64,000 nt of DNA from Phytophthora quininea (GCA_011947345.1 JAAVTG010000229.1:620001-684000); one strand, 5' to 3'. Positions 22,349 through 34,009 are shown, counted from the first letter of the stretch. The notes: a model not told the origin generated them from the sequence alone. Numbers and translations: made by a program.

Positions 22349-22908
22349 TGTCCCGGGGCCAGCGGGGTAGATGACGTACGTCGAGCGCTTGGCTGGAGCG
22401 CGGCCCCGAGAGTCCGTACTTTAGGGAAGGGTAGCTTCAGTGCGAGCGCTGTGCGTGGTGTAGGTCGAGGAGAACGGCGCGTCGGACGGTAGACGGATAG
22501 GTAGGAGGCCCGGCTAGTTGAACGAAAAGCTGTCTTTGTAGCTGTTAGTCCTGCTTAGTCCTGAACTGTTCGACCTGTTCTGTAGTCAGCAAAATCGATT
22601 CTAAAGTGAGTTGGCAGCCGAGCGCGCACGCAGTTGACGACACCTTGGGCTTTCACCCCTCCGCTCTTACCGGGGCAGCCCTTGTACGACCTCCATCCCT
22701 TACGCGACTCCTCGCCTTTTTGTCAAGCCAAGGCGGCCTTAGCACGCCGGCGACCTCCGTCCCAGCGTCGCCAGATCCGGCCATCCCTCGGAAGGCGCTA
22801 GCGAATGTTCCAGGCGTTCGACGAATCAGCCTCCTCCACGGCTCTCATATCAGCCAATAGAACGGGGTCGTCCTCTGGGATATTACCGTCCGCGTAGGAC
22901 CCGGGACA
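22349..22908 (-). repeat. 3' LTR (560 bp)
   Basis: Begins TGTCCCGGGG and ends CCCGGGACA, so its ends are inverted repeats of each other with TG..CA termini. Nearly identical to 34395-34953; the only difference I see is T5 versus T4 in the GCCTTTTTGTCAAG stretch near 22720. Confidence 0.92.
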
Positions 22909-24059
22909 TCCTCCCCGACTGAACGCTCGGCGTCCTCGACGAGCCTTGTCCTTCGGTCTCTTGGTCAACTTCAGCTTTCCAAGTCGTGAACTCAGGTAGT
23001 GCTCGAATGCAGCATCGTCGTCTAGAATAGCTGTCCAACGATTGATACCACCAGCTACCGCATCGGCGTTTGTCGTCACAGCCGTTCCGGCGAACACTCT
23101 TTGGCGCAGTTTCTCTTCACGGGCAAGGCGCTCAGATTCTCGACGCAACAAGTCACGCCAGCAGTCCTCTGCAACCGGTCTCGGAGCTACTTTCGTAGTC
23201 TTGCCCAGCGCTCGATAGGCGCGCTCAATGTGACTGCACAATCCGACGACCATCACGATCACAATCGGAAAGAAACTCTTGTTGTCCCACTCACAGTAAA
23301 CATCAACGGCTCCGATCACCGTAAGCACTACGCCCACGCCCACGGTACCATGCAGACAGAACTCCGCCATCCGATAGACGAACAAAGGCGTGAATACAAT
23401 CACGGCGAAAGTCACTCGCACCACGAGGTAAATTGCCACCATAATATCACATCCACGCTTCCAGGAAGCGGCAGTTGCAGCCACAGAGCAAGAGCCAAAC
23501 TTTTTGTAGCATTCCACTTCTGTTGCGAAGATTCGGGCATGTAATCGCAGACTGAGTGCTGCCAAGCCTTACACCACAAGATGCACGTCTTTCCAAACTG
23601 ACCGTAATAATCACGATGTTCGTTGAGCACGACAATGGGCGCCACAAATACGCACTCGAGTACAGCCCAACCGTAGTCGGTACCGCGATAATCCTCACTA
23701 TCCAGACGTCCCACCAGAAAGATGAATCGTTCAGTGCAAGCGCGCAGCAGGTAGAGTCCATCGCCGATCCACATGAACAGAGCATAGATCATTCCGCAGA
23801 ACGCTTCACGCAACGGCGCTGTAACGATTAGCACTAGCACGGTCACTACAGCTCCGTAGAGTCGGTTCTTCCAGGCAGTCTCGTCGGCGATCAGCCATTC
23901 TTGCCAGGCGTTGCAGACCAGCGTCCAAACCATCGTACTCTCGTCTCCTCCACAGCAAAACTGGAAATGGGGCAGTTCCCTCCGACTGACTGTACAGTGC
24001 ACCGTCACGGAGTCCATTTCAATCACGCCAATTGTTTTGAGATTTCTAGACCACCCCAA
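22798..24059 (-). CDS. Polytopic membrane protein in the env position of the LTR element, one frame break
   Basis: Two overlapping minus-strand frames form one protein: the upstream part (24059-23412) and the downstream part (to 22798, ending inside the 3' LTR), with the switch near 23500. Hydrophobic segments include YGAVVTVLVLIVTAPL, YGWAVLECVFVAPIVVL, VAIYLVVRVTFAVIVFTPLF, VGVGVVLTVIGAVDVY and FFPIVIVMVVGLC, followed by a basic/acidic cytoplasmic-looking tail (KLKLTKRPKDKARRGRRAF). Five or six membrane spans differ from retroviral Env (signal peptide plus one anchor), so despite the position it is not an obvious envelope glycoprotein. No family recognised. It could be a captured host gene. 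Confidence 0.55.
22909..22917 (-). other. Polypurine tract of LTR element
   Basis: Minus strand reads GGGGAGGA immediately before the 3' LTR, the position where plus-strand priming starts. Its strand confirms that the element is coded on the minus strand. Confidence 0.6.
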
Positions 24060-24187
24060 CCGAATTCATGGGACCGTGTAATTCCCCGTCCCTCGTAGTC
24101 CATGCACGCTTGGTCTCACTACATCACACCCACAGTTCTTGAGCATCCCTCCATTTCGAGTTCCTCGCGCCCCATCAAGACACCAAG

Positions 24188-26028
24188 ATGGCTCACATCT
24201 CCGATCAGGACTTCTTCGCGGCCCTGCAGGCGCGTGTGATCTCGACGACCAGCGGCTCTACTGACGCCTCCACGATCAAGACGGCCTTCTGGAAGGAAGT
24301 GCGTACGGCCTTGGCTGTTAACAAAGCGTCGGTCGGTCTCGACCTCCTCGACGCCTTGGCGGAGGCCGTCATTGAAGGAGACACCGCGGCCAAACTCGGA
24401 GGTCTCGTCGTCGTTTTGCCCGACCCAGGCGACCAAGAAGTGTCTCGGCAGGCGTCCCCTCATGAACGGTTCCAGGCCAGCTCCGCGACCCCCAAGTCCA
24501 TCACTGCGTCGAAGGCCAGCTCCCCGGCCTCCAAGTCGACTTCAGCGCCCAAGATCCAAAGGGCAGGCAAGAAACGAGCGTCGTCTTCAGCCACGAGCGA
24601 GGCGCACAAGCCCAAACGGTCCAAGACGGCGTCAAACTCCTCCAATTCGTCGCCAGGGCGACTCCCAGTTGCGCTGTCGAACACTCTCATCGATCCCGAT
24701 GCTCCCAAACGTGTTCTTGACGACTTGGCGGCCCTCTACCGTGAAGCTCGCAGGCAAGGCGTTAAACCGTTCCGCTTGGCGTATCCCTGGGAGGGTAACA
24801 ACCTATGGTATGATCCAGCCGTCTACTCGTCCGTTCATGTTGCGCACTTCAGGTTCTGGATGCTGCACCGCAAATCATTCTGGGAATGGGCAATCAACGC
24901 TCCACTCCGTTCAGAGGCAGCCTACGCGGCGCGACGCAAGAACAAGATGAACGCCATGCGAGCCCGCCTCGCCTTTCTCAGCATTTGTATCGAGACTTGG
25001 GGCTATTACCGTCTCCTCAAGTTGTTCGAACGCAGGGGTGCCCACCACTCCGTACTCTGGATGGGAGGGCAACCGGGTAAGCAGACGGCGCAATCCAAGT
25101 CAGTTAAAGGGAAGCAAGGTCCAGTCGTGGAAGACCTCGCAGTCCTGTATCGCAAGGACACAGAGCACTACGAGAGAGTTATCGGGGAGCACTGGATCCT
25201 GACCGCATTGACGCAGACGGTTACTCTTCCATCCCAAGTCTTCTCGAGTTGACCAAGGCGATCGGTCCCGATATTCGTCCAGCTTGCAACCGTCTATCAG
25301 ACCGTGCTTTGGCCCGTATCCGTCGTGACATTACTTCGAACGACAAGGCTCAAGCTCACTGGGCTCCAAAACCGGTCACGGGGCTGTGGAAAGAACTGGT
25401 GGACTCCGACCGAATCCAAGAGCTCCAAGACCAGATCGAAATGGACCTTGCCGACAAAACCTACAAGTTTCCAACCGTTCCTGACTACGATCATCGTCTC
25501 GATCAAGACGAAGATAATTCCGACTTCGAGACTGAGAAAGGTTTCGCCGCTCTCCCTCCTGAGGAATTGGGCGAGGACGACTCTAGTTCGTCGCCTTCGG
25601 AGCATGAAGACTTGGACGAAGCCGAGAAGAGGACCCCGAAGAACAACAATCCACTCCTAAGTCTCCAGACTTTCCAACTCCGAAGAAGTCCGATGCTTCA
25701 AAGTCGACGAAAAGCTCCGTTCCACCCGCCACGACGAAATAACTCCACAGGGTGCAGTACGGCTTCGTCAGTTCATTCCTTTATCTTTTCAATACATATC
25801 AGCTCTCTTTTCTTATCATCAATTGTTCAAGTCCAGTCACCGTTGAGAGAGCCGTTCAATTTTCCATGCAAAGGCCCGCTCGTCCTGAGTACTTCATCAT
25901 TGAAGACACTCTACAGGCCAAATCAAATTCAAACACGCAAGTCGTCGGTCAGGCAAAGGTACCGTCGGGCACCAAGGCCCTCGCCGACCAATCACCAGCA
26001 CGCTCCCAACTCAAAGATTAGTAGTTGA
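24188..26028 (+). CDS. Antisense additional ORF of the LTR element, unrecognised, one frame break
   Basis: ATG 24188 (MAHISDQDFFAALQARVIST). N-terminal part about 70 residues, a Ser/Ala/Lys-rich linker with a nuclear-localisation-like KKRASS..KPKRSK, then a conserved-looking domain (DDLAALYREARRQGVKPFRL; LWYDPAVYSSVHVAHFRFW; CIETWGYYRLLKLFERRG). The frame slips near 25195 and resumes with DADGYSSIPSLLELTKAIGP, then an acidic region (DEDNSDFETEKGF; GEDDSSSSPSEHEDLDEAE). Coding is opposite to gag-pol. The start lies 128 bp from the divergent membrane-protein ORF, so the pair may share a promoter. Function unknown; acidic plus basic Ser-rich regions would fit a nuclear protein. The stop is uncertain because a second slip is possible after 25660. 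Confidence 0.5.
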
Positions 26029-26053
26029 GCACGCACCTCCAGTTCACGTTCGT

Positions 26054-27800
26054 TTAAAAGAGAAAATCGTCATCGTCGACAACCGCGTTGGCGTCGGCAA
26101 GACGAGTACTCCTACGCATAGTCGGTAAACCCTCGGCTTCTCCCCGTCTGTTCTCGAAAGCGTTTATCAGCTTTTTGTAATAGGGCTCCAGCTTGCGGCA
26201 CGGCACCCACGCTGTCTTGTAATTAGCCGTCAAAACTAGATATTGTAGCTCACGCTTCTCGATCCGTCGAGCTAAGAGATCCACAATCGCTTCGTCAACA
26301 CCAGTGATCACGAGTTCATCGCCACCAAACAAACGATCCTCAGCGAAGCTCGTAGACGGCAGGTCTTCTTCAAGCAGGGGTCCTTCGTCGTTCTCAGCGC
26401 TGTCCCCGACTCCGTCAGGCACTTCATCAGCGAACGGACGACTCCACCGGCCTTTGAACGGCTTGAGTCTGTTCACATTGATAGTCACAATCTTGTCGGG
26501 GTGGGTAGGAATAGCAACCTTGTAGGCATTGTTCCCCACGCTACCAACCACGCGATATGGTCCATGCCACGAGAAGGCGAGCTTACGCGTCTTCTTCTCG
26601 CTTCGTTTCGCTCTGAAATACTGGTATACCCACACAGCCTCACCTTCTTCAAACGTCACAGCCACTTGATCATTCAATCGCCTCTGGTGCCGGTCCTGAG
26701 CCTTGAGTAGTTGTCGCTCGACCGTACGCCGGCGATCTCGGAACGAATTAAATAACTGTCTCCTATAAAGCGCAATATCGTTGCTCTGCCAGTCATCCGT
26801 GGTATTCAAGAACGCTACATCGATGGGAAGCGTAGCATCTCGTCCATACAGACTGAAAAACGGCGTATCGCCAAGAGCTTCATGATAAGATGTCCGGTAA
26901 GCGAATAGCAAACGAGGTAACAGCAGATCCCAATCGGACTGAGTCTCGTTGACATACAGTTTAACCATACCCAGTAAGGTGCCATTGAATCTCTCCACTA
27001 GACCTTGAGTCTGTGGGTGATAGGCGGCACCGAATAGCTTTAATCCCAAGAGTTTCATAAAACGCCTTAGCGAGCTCTGACGTGAAATTAGAGCCGCGGT
27101 CACTAAGCAATCGGTCCGGTACGCCGTGTCGAGAAATCACTCCATTGATCATGGTGTCAATAAACGTAACAGAATCCAAACACGCCACTGGGAACGCTTC
27201 CACCCATCTAGTGAAATAGTCCGCAAAGACGAGGATGTATTTATTCCCTCGTGGTGTAGTAATCAACGGTCCGATAGCGTCCACAACGAGTAAGGAGAAG
27301 GGACCATTAAGCTTTTGCACGGGCATGCGCTGCATGAGCCCATTCTTCCAAGGTCTGTAGCCCTTTCCCCCACTGCACACATTACACGCTTCCACGTACT
27401 CGTGCACATCTTTAGCCCAGCCGTGCCAATAAGCGTGTCGTCGCACCCTGAATATCATCCTTCTTACCCCCACGTGCGCTGAGAAGATATCTCGATGTAA
27501 ATAATGCAGCACAGTCTCGATAAAAGGCAACGGGATCACCGGAACACTTATAGTTTCAGCAGGTCCAGCAGCAGCACGCAAGTGCACCCGGCGCATGAGA
27601 ATTCCGTTCTTGACTTCGTAGTTGGAAGCTGTCCTCAGGATCTTCGTACGTATTTGCGGATCGATAGCGAGAGCTCCAACCTCGATAAATGCTCTCATGG
27701 CGCAAATCCAAGGCGTATTCGCCTGCTCCTCTTTGAACTTAGCTCGATCGAGGCCAAACTCGTCCAAAGAGGTCAGAACTCGGCCGTCCTCGCCACTCAT
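26054..27800 (-). CDS. Integrase of the Ty3-type element, one frame break
   Basis: Zinc-binding HHCC segment (LHRDIFSAHVGVRR ... CNVCSGGKG), then the catalytic D,D,E core: first Asp in VVDAIGPL, second in LLSDRGSNFTSE, Glu in GLVERFNGTL, and a C-terminal GPY/F-type module (WHGPYRVVG) and acidic tail. The core is split by a one-base shift around 27030 (end of ETLGIKA, restart FGAAYHPQTQG). The block begins in a frame shifted from pol near 27790, another single-base step. No chromodomain seen after the GPY module. Confidence 0.85.
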
Positions 27801-30800
27801 GGTTTCCTCTCCAGGTTCGGGCGTTCTTTCTTCGGGGCTTCGAGTGTCTTGGGAGCCAGCGGCTCCCGACTGAAACCGAAACCCCTCTGCCAGCGGAGGA
27901 CGCAGGTATGCCTTCGGGATCAGCTACTACGTCACGTCGTTCAGTTAAAGCGGGAGTGTCCACCTCACCGTCCTCTTCGGCGTTCAACAAGTCGTCGATC
28001 GTTATAGCGCACACACTGGCACAGTGCATCCTCGACAGTCCATCAACATGTCCAAGAGTAGTCCCCGGCTTATGGAACACTTTGAAGCTTAATTGCGATA
28101 GCTCCATGGCCCACCGCGCTAGTTTTGCGTTACTCGTCCTGTTCTCGGGGCTGAAAACCCATGTAAGCGCCTTATGATCAGTGAAGAGATCAAACTCAGT
28201 CCTATCGAGATAACACCGAAACTTGCGAGTAGCCCATACTATTCCCCAACACTCAATTTCCGTGATTCCATCCGTCTTTCGTATCCAGTTCTTTTGTGAG
28301 CCAACTAGTAGTTTGCTGGCGTACGCCACTACTCGGTCCTTGCCTTCCACCGTCTGCATTAGACAAGCACCGACAGCCAATCGGGAGGAATCCACGTACA
28401 ACTTGAAACGTTTAGAGAAATCAGGGTACGCTAGGATAGGAGGCTTCACCAGCACCTTCTTCAGTTGTTGAAACGCGATTTCACAGTCAGAGTCCCACAT
28501 GAACATCACTTCTTTCTGCTTTAGCCGCTCCAGAGGGGCTGAGATGGCAGCATAGCCCGGAATGTATCTGCGGAAGTAGCTAGTTAGACCCAAGAAAGCG
28601 CGTAAAGTGTGCAGGTCGTGAGGCCTCAGCACGTTCAACACCGCTTTCACCTTCTCCGGGTTCGGAAGAATTCCTGAGGGCGTGACTATATGACCCAAGA
28701 ACGCCACTTGAGAACGCCCCCAGTGACACTTCTTCATCTTCAATTTAAATCCCGCCGCCCGGAATCGTTCGAGCACCAGTCTCAGTCGCTCTAAATGCGT
28801 TGGGAAGTCTGAACTGAACACGACACAGTCATCAAGGTAAACTAGGCAAGTTCTCCACTTAAGATCGATCAACACCGTCTCCATCAGCCTTTCAAACGCT
28901 GGCACTGCGTTGCACAACCCAAAAGGCATGACCAGCCACTCGTACAAGCCATATTTGCAGGTAAAAGCTGTTTTCTCGATACTTCCGTTCGCCATTGGGA
29001 CATTCCAGTACCCGGAAGCGATGTCCATAGTTGAGAAGAGTCGCGCATTACCCAACACGTCCAGAATATCGTCAATCAACGGCATCGGATAGCTATCCTT
29101 CACCGTCAAGGCGTTCAAGCGTCTGTAATCAATGCAGAAACGTATCCCTCCATCGGGTTTACGGATCATCAGAACAGGACTAGCCCACGGACTGGTAGAT
29201 GGTCGGATAATCCCCAACTCGAGATATTGTTGTATCTCAGCTTCCATCACAGCACCCTCCGCTTGAGAGACGCGATACGGTCTCTGTTTCACGGGAGCGT
29301 GATCTCCCGTATCGATCGAAAACTTCAAAAGGTCGGTCCGGCCCGGTTTCTTTGACGTTTCCACGAACAGATCACGGAACTTGTTGAGCTCCGTACGCAA
29401 AATCGCGCGTTGCTCCTCATTCAACTTTGACCCAGAGAAATCAACCTCAAGTTCGTCATTGTCGCCGTGCCTATCAGTAGTACTTAGACCCGGCAGGGAC
29501 TTGTCTTCCACACCAGTCGTCAACATGCCTCCGATTACAGCACTAATATCAACGGTCTTTTCAGACTCGCTACTAGCGGACCGTTCTCGTTTCCGTTCAG
29601 AGGTAAACGCGGAGTCCGGAAGAATCGTGGTATTGGCGACCACGGCACCCTTGCTAATTACAATTTCCTCAGTGGACGCATTGCAAAGCTCCACAATCAC
29701 TCGACCTTCTTGGATAGTGCAAATTGATCGAGCCACCCGCAACTTAGGGTAAGCACTGCTCACTCCCTCCACCAAAGTCACTGTTCCTGAACCAACCTCT
29801 CCGTCCACACAGGCAGCTGTCAGCACTTGGTGTCCTGGTTTTAGGCGGATAGGACTCGCCACCCACACCGAACAGACTTTAGCAACAGGTGCCATACCCA
29901 ATCGAAAGACTTCGCCAGTTTCCTTTAGGGTCAGAGTCTTCTCTTCGGTATCGATAACAGCACGAAAAGCGGCGAGCACATCCATGCCTAGAATGGCATC
30001 CACATGTAGGGAGTTTGTCACGACGAAGGGAACAGTTTTCTCCACGGATCCAAGTCGTAAAGGCAAGTCAATTTCTCCTCGGATCTTCATGTCATTCCCC
30101 GACGCGCTAGTCAGGCTTCTAGAGTATGGCTTCAAAGGCGCGTTCAATAGGCCCAACCGTTTCAGCACCTTATCGTCGATCAAACTTGCAAAGGCGCCTG
30201 TATCCATTAGAAGCTCCGACGGCAGACAATCAATGTATCCCATCGAAGTCGCTTCAATTCCCTCGACAGGCTCGACCGAACACAGATACCGCTTGCTTGC
30301 AGACGTTCTTTTCGGAACGCCTTCAGGTACTTTAGCCCTGGCCGTCCCAGGATCCCAAATACGCAGTCCCGGACGACGCTTCCTTCTGTTCACCGGCTCG
30401 CCAAACAGGTCACAACAGTCGAGATTATCTAGCGAAGGAGTCTGTTCACGCTCTGCCTCACAGTCGGAACGCCATCGTACACGGAGCTTGACACGGATCT
30501 CAGAGGCACTTTCGTAGTAGTAGTCTTCTGTAAGTCCTACGACACAGTTTCGCATCGTAGAGGGCATCTTCCCACCAATCCGCTCGAGAACTTCTGTAGC
30601 TCGCGCCTCATCAAAGGCTACCTCTTTCTCGACTCCAGATCGCGATCGATCAGCGCCCAGGGCTGCTGGATCGGGTCCCTTTTCTCTTTCTAGGGCCAAC
30701 TCATAAGCCGTTCGGCGAGCTAAACTACGCCATTGCATCGGAATTACCAGTCTAGGTTCAGGAGTCACTTCCACACTCTGGTCAGGATTATCAAGACGTA

Positions 30801-31836
30801 CTCCGATGTTGCAGATGACCACAGTCTCACGTCCTTCCTCCAGATCGGCAGTGACTTCAGGAATTTGACCGTCAGTGCTATCGTTTCCACTAGAGTCCTT
30901 CACATCCGTGACTCGAGGCGAAGATTCTCCCGTATTCACTTGTGCTATCACCGATTCACCGTTTTCAACTGCGTCCTGAAAATTTCGGTTAGCACGTTTG
31001 GCTTCGGCAGTCGAGGCCAAGGTGTCCTCATACCATTTTAGCCAGTACTCAGGACTTCCCATCTCGCCAAGCGTTGCGTCCCTGGTCCTTTCCAGCACGT
31101 CCACTGGGATATCGAGGACATCACTAAGCTCCTGAAGAGACGGCTCTGTTAAACTCTGTGCGTTTTCCTCAAGGCGCCGCTCCAAGTTTTCTTCATCCAG
31201 TGGATACAACTTGTCCTCTAGTTCTTTGTCGTATTCTTCCGATTCAGGTTCAGCATCATCCCACTGGTTCATCTCAATAGCCGTTAGCTCCTTTTCCGTA
31301 AACAACCGCTTGTACTCGGCCCCACTAGACTCGTTAGAGACAGCTACCGGAATCTTTTGGGCCTGGTCCAGGTTCACTTCGTCACCTTTTCCACCGTCAT
31401 CAAGAACAGATTCCTCGTCCGTAGGAACAGGTCCCTGCTCACACTCGATCTCGGCTTGGCCAGGAACGGTCCTGTGGGTCGATTCACCTGAGGAGTCATC
31501 ATTCATCAACAGCTCCTCGTCCTTTTCTTCTTCATCCGTCATGACAGCCTCAACAAACCGCACGGTTTTCATTCTCCTCCCGTCGGTAGTCACCGCCGCT
31601 TCTTTCAAACCTTTTTCATCACAGTCATTTGCAAACTCTTCTTCAAACTCCTCAGGAGCCACGGCGACACCGTCTTCATCCGTACGCCTAACCGTGCTCC
31701 TTTCCGTGTCGACACTCAGACAGGAGGAAGGAACGACACTTCCTTTCCCTCCTCCCGTCCCCTTCATTGCTGGGGCGGTGGCAGCGACGGCACCGGCCCT
31801 TCGCTGGTCCTTCCACTCGTCGCGCTCTGATGCCAC
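27739..31836 (-). CDS. Pol (protease, reverse transcriptase, RNase H) of the Ty3-type element
   Basis: 1,365-residue open frame. The first ~500 residues are acidic and low in recognisable domains (for example DEEEKDEELLMNDDSSGES), an unusually long spacer. Retropepsin-like protease follows with LLMDTGAFASLIDD (Asp about 545). Reverse transcriptase has SPVLMIRKPDGGIRFCIDYR and the active-site YLDDCVVFS; RNase H has KLYVDSSRLAVGACLMQ and FTDHKALTW. The frame is -1 relative to gag and overlaps it by about 73 nt (31836-31764); the upstream-most start-like codon is GTG, so expression by ribosomal frameshifting from gag is likely. I could not identify a convincing slippery heptamer. Confidence 0.92.
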   Translation of the reverse strand: MASERDEWKDQRRAGAVAATAPAMKGTGGGKGSVVPSSCLSVDTERSTVRRTDEDGVAVAPEEFEEEFANDCDEKGLKEAAVTTDGRRMKTVRFVEAVMTDEEEKDEELLMNDDSSGESTHRTVPGQAEIECEQGPVPTDEESVLDDGGKGDEVNLDQAQKIPVAVSNESSGAEYKRLFTEKELTAIEMNQWDDAEPESEEYDKELEDKLYPLDEENLERRLEENAQSLTEPSLQELSDVLDIPVDVLERTRDATLGEMGSPEYWLKWYEDTLASTAEAKRANRNFQDAVENGESVIAQVNTGESSPRVTDVKDSSGNDSTDGQIPEVTADLEEGRETVVICNIGVRLDNPDQSVEVTPEPRLVIPMQWRSLARRTAYELALEREKGPDPAALGADRSRSGVEKEVAFDEARATEVLERIGGKMPSTMRNCVVGLTEDYYYESASEIRVKLRVRWRSDCEAEREQTPSLDNLDCCDLFGEPVNRRKRRPGLRIWDPGTARAKVPEGVPKRTSASKRYLCSVEPVEGIEATSMGYIDCLPSELLMDTGAFASLIDDKVLKRLGLLNAPLKPYSRSLTSASGNDMKIRGEIDLPLRLGSVEKTVPFVVTNSLHVDAILGMDVLAAFRAVIDTEEKTLTLKETGEVFRLGMAPVAKVCSVWVASPIRLKPGHQVLTAACVDGEVGSGTVTLVEGVSSAYPKLRVARSICTIQEGRVIVELCNASTEEIVISKGAVVANTTILPDSAFTSERKRERSASSESEKTVDISAVIGGMLTTGVEDKSLPGLSTTDRHGDNDELEVDFSGSKLNEEQRAILRTELNKFRDLFVETSKKPGRTDLLKFSIDTGDHAPVKQRPYRVSQAEGAVMEAEIQQYLELGIIRPSTSPWASPVLMIRKPDGGIRFCIDYRRLNALTVKDSYPMPLIDDILDVLGNARLFSTMDIASGYWNVPMANGSIEKTAFTCKYGLYEWLVMPFGLCNAVPAFERLMETVLIDLKWRTCLVYLDDCVVFSSDFPTHLERLRLVLERFRAAGFKLKMKKCHWGRSQVAFLGHIVTPSGILPNPEKVKAVLNVLRPHDLHTLRAFLGLTSYFRRYIPGYAAISAPLERLKQKEVMFMWDSDCEIAFQQLKKVLVKPPILAYPDFSKRFKLYVDSSRLAVGACLMQTVEGKDRVVAYASKLLVGSQKNWIRKTDGITEIECWGIVWATRKFRCYLDRTEFDLFTDHKALTWVFSPENRTSNAKLARWAMELSQLSFKVFHKPGTTLGHVDGLSRMHCASVCAITIDDLLNAEEDGEVDTPALTERRDVVADPEGIPASSAGRGVSVSVGSRWLPRHSKPRRKNARTWRGNHEWRGRPSSDLFGRVWPRSS

Positions 31837-34009
31837 AGGCGTAGAGCATTCACGGCAGGACAGTCGGAAGCCATGTGCCCAGACTCACCACATGCAAAGC
31901 AACTTCGCGGAGGCCGACCACCGTTCCCATTCCCACGATAGACACGGGGCTCACTGCACTCGATGCCGTAATGACCCATTTGCCCACAATTATTGCATTT
32001 CCCGTTCTGGCGAAGGCAAACTGCACGACTGTGACCAACACGAAGACAACGACCACAGATGATAGTTCCTTCTTGAGTACGCTGATCGGGTCCTTGAAGA
32101 ATGCCTCGAGTAACTCTGCCATTATTAGCGTTTGGCACGGCGTCCGCCACTGAAGTGGGTGGAACACTGTTAGCAATCGAAGCAACAGAAACTCCACGGT
32201 TCAGCGGTGAACTTGGTTGCGAAAGCAGTTGTTGCTGCTGTTCCAGTTGCTGTTGCTGAGCCACCATCAAGGATTGCAATAGAGCGATCCTTTTATCCAT
32301 TTCTTCTAAGGCAGGATTCAACCGTTGCTGATGTTCATCCACAAATTCGTCTTCCTCTTCTTCAGGACGATGCATCTCTTTCAGTAACAGATACTCGCAC
32401 GCCTGAGGAATCGTCGTCACATAACTGACCCGGAGCATGGCACGGATCGCCTTGTTACGCAGACCCTTGCAAAATAGCTGGAATCGCATCTTGGAGTCAT
32501 GATAGTTGAGACTATCGCACAAATCAGACACTCGGTCGCCCCATTCTTCGACAGATTCACCACGCTCACGCTTCAGCGAATTCAATTTGCCCCACAATTC
32601 TTCAGGGGTCTGACTCACAAAGCGGTTGTGAAAACGCACTCGAAGAGTGTCAAAGTCCTGAATGTTTGAGGTGCCCCACCATCGCTTGCCGGTGTCCCCT
32701 TGAGACATCGATAGAAGGCCAACAATCTCGCGGTTTCGGGCAGCGTCGCCGTGTTCGCTTCGAATGACATCCAGAACTGTTTGGCCTTATTAGAGTCGAG
32801 CTATCCGACAGGAACGGCGGCAACCACTCCACAATCCTCCACGCTTCTCTGGACACAAGAGGTTGGGATTGGAACGGTATTACTCCCGCCGGATTCACAA
32901 CACTGCCAGCTGCGGGCACACCCGGGCAAAAGTCACTCCAGAATACGTAGCCGACAAGGAGGCAGGCCTCGAGGTCGCGATTGCCGGTGCATGAGCCGTC
33001 GTAGTCACTGTCGACATAGGGGTCGTCGTAGACGCATACTCTTGCGATAGAGAAGGTCTTACGTACGACCGAGGCGCTCCTAGTCCAGCTTGGGTAGGTA
33101 CTCGTACCGAGAGAGGGACCGTCGGAAGTCCAAGACCCTGACTCATAGGCCTGGGAGCTCCCGTCGGTACTACAGGACGAGCGATCGGCACGGGGGTCGG
33201 CTTTCCACCGTAGACTGCCTCGGGATGCCTTCAAGTCCACTGAGAGGAGATCCGCTCGTCATCAAGAAGGGATTATCAACGAAGTAGGGGTTCAATTCCC
33301 CATTCGTTCGCGGTTCCGTTCCAGTGTAAAGCGGAATCGTTCCACTCGGAGTCGGGGGCACGACTCCAGTCGACCCTAGTCCCCAATTAAGCGTTTCGGT
33401 TAACATTCGAGGAGCCGTCCTCGGCAAGGCAGCATGTTCCTGCGCTTGAATGATCCGCTGTTGTTGCCGCTGAGCCATCACATGCTCCAACCGAATCGCT
33501 AGATCCTGCACTTGTTCGTCCGAAAGATCCGAGTAAACATCATCCTGTTCGGGAGTAGGCGCTCGAGGATTCATAACGGCAGTTCCCGACAAAGGAGTAA
33601 TCGTCGCCATGGCTATGTCAGCCCCCGTTCTTGACACTGTCACTCTAATATCACCATCAGAATGAGTCCCAGCCGAAGAAGGACGGGCATTAGTGGCCCA
33701 TGCACTCCTCGTCAAGAACTCCCGTATTGAAGCGCGGCCTTCAGCGGTTCCAGCTAAAGACGCACTCACATTCCCACTTCCCATTGTCTGCTGGCCTTGT
33801 TCAGGCCCAGCGCCTCCACTTAGATTCTCATGGGAGCTGGTCTGACCGGGCCGAGCCGGTTGAAGCCGTACTTCTCCACTCTGGGGCACTTGCTCTTGCC
33901 CATCGTCACCAAAGAGGCTGGCCACCACGGCCTCATCTTCTTGCACACTCTCAACTCCGCCGCCTTCTTCTCGGCGCAATTCTCCAGACATCTCGTTCCC
34001 TATTTTCAC
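31764..34009 (-). CDS. Gag of the Ty3-type element, frame breaks in the middle
   Basis: N-terminal part starts at ATG 34009 or 33994 (MSGELRREEGGG) and runs to about 33200. The C-terminal part (32708-31764) carries a retrotransposon Gag core (FDTLRVRFHNRF; ESVEEWGDRVSDLCDSL), a Gln-rich helix and three CCHC knuckles: CGRCLRVGHSRAVC, CNNCGQMGHYGIEC and CFACGESGHMASDC. Between 33240 and 32700 the coding sense passes through two other frames, so at least two shifts are present. Gag packages element RNA into virus-like particles. Confidence 0.85.

Noticed and set aside
22909..24059. Retroviral-type envelope glycoprotein
   Set aside because: Position fits but the protein has five to six membrane spans and no surface/transmembrane subunit layout; reported as a polytopic protein instead.
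24188..26028. Host gene interrupted by the LTR element
   Set aside because: It lies wholly inside the LTR boundaries, so it came with the element.
31764..31900. Specific -1 slippery heptamer for gag-pol
   Set aside because: The frame relation fits -1, but no X XXY YYZ heptamer stood out before the gag stop; GGGAAAG lies after it.
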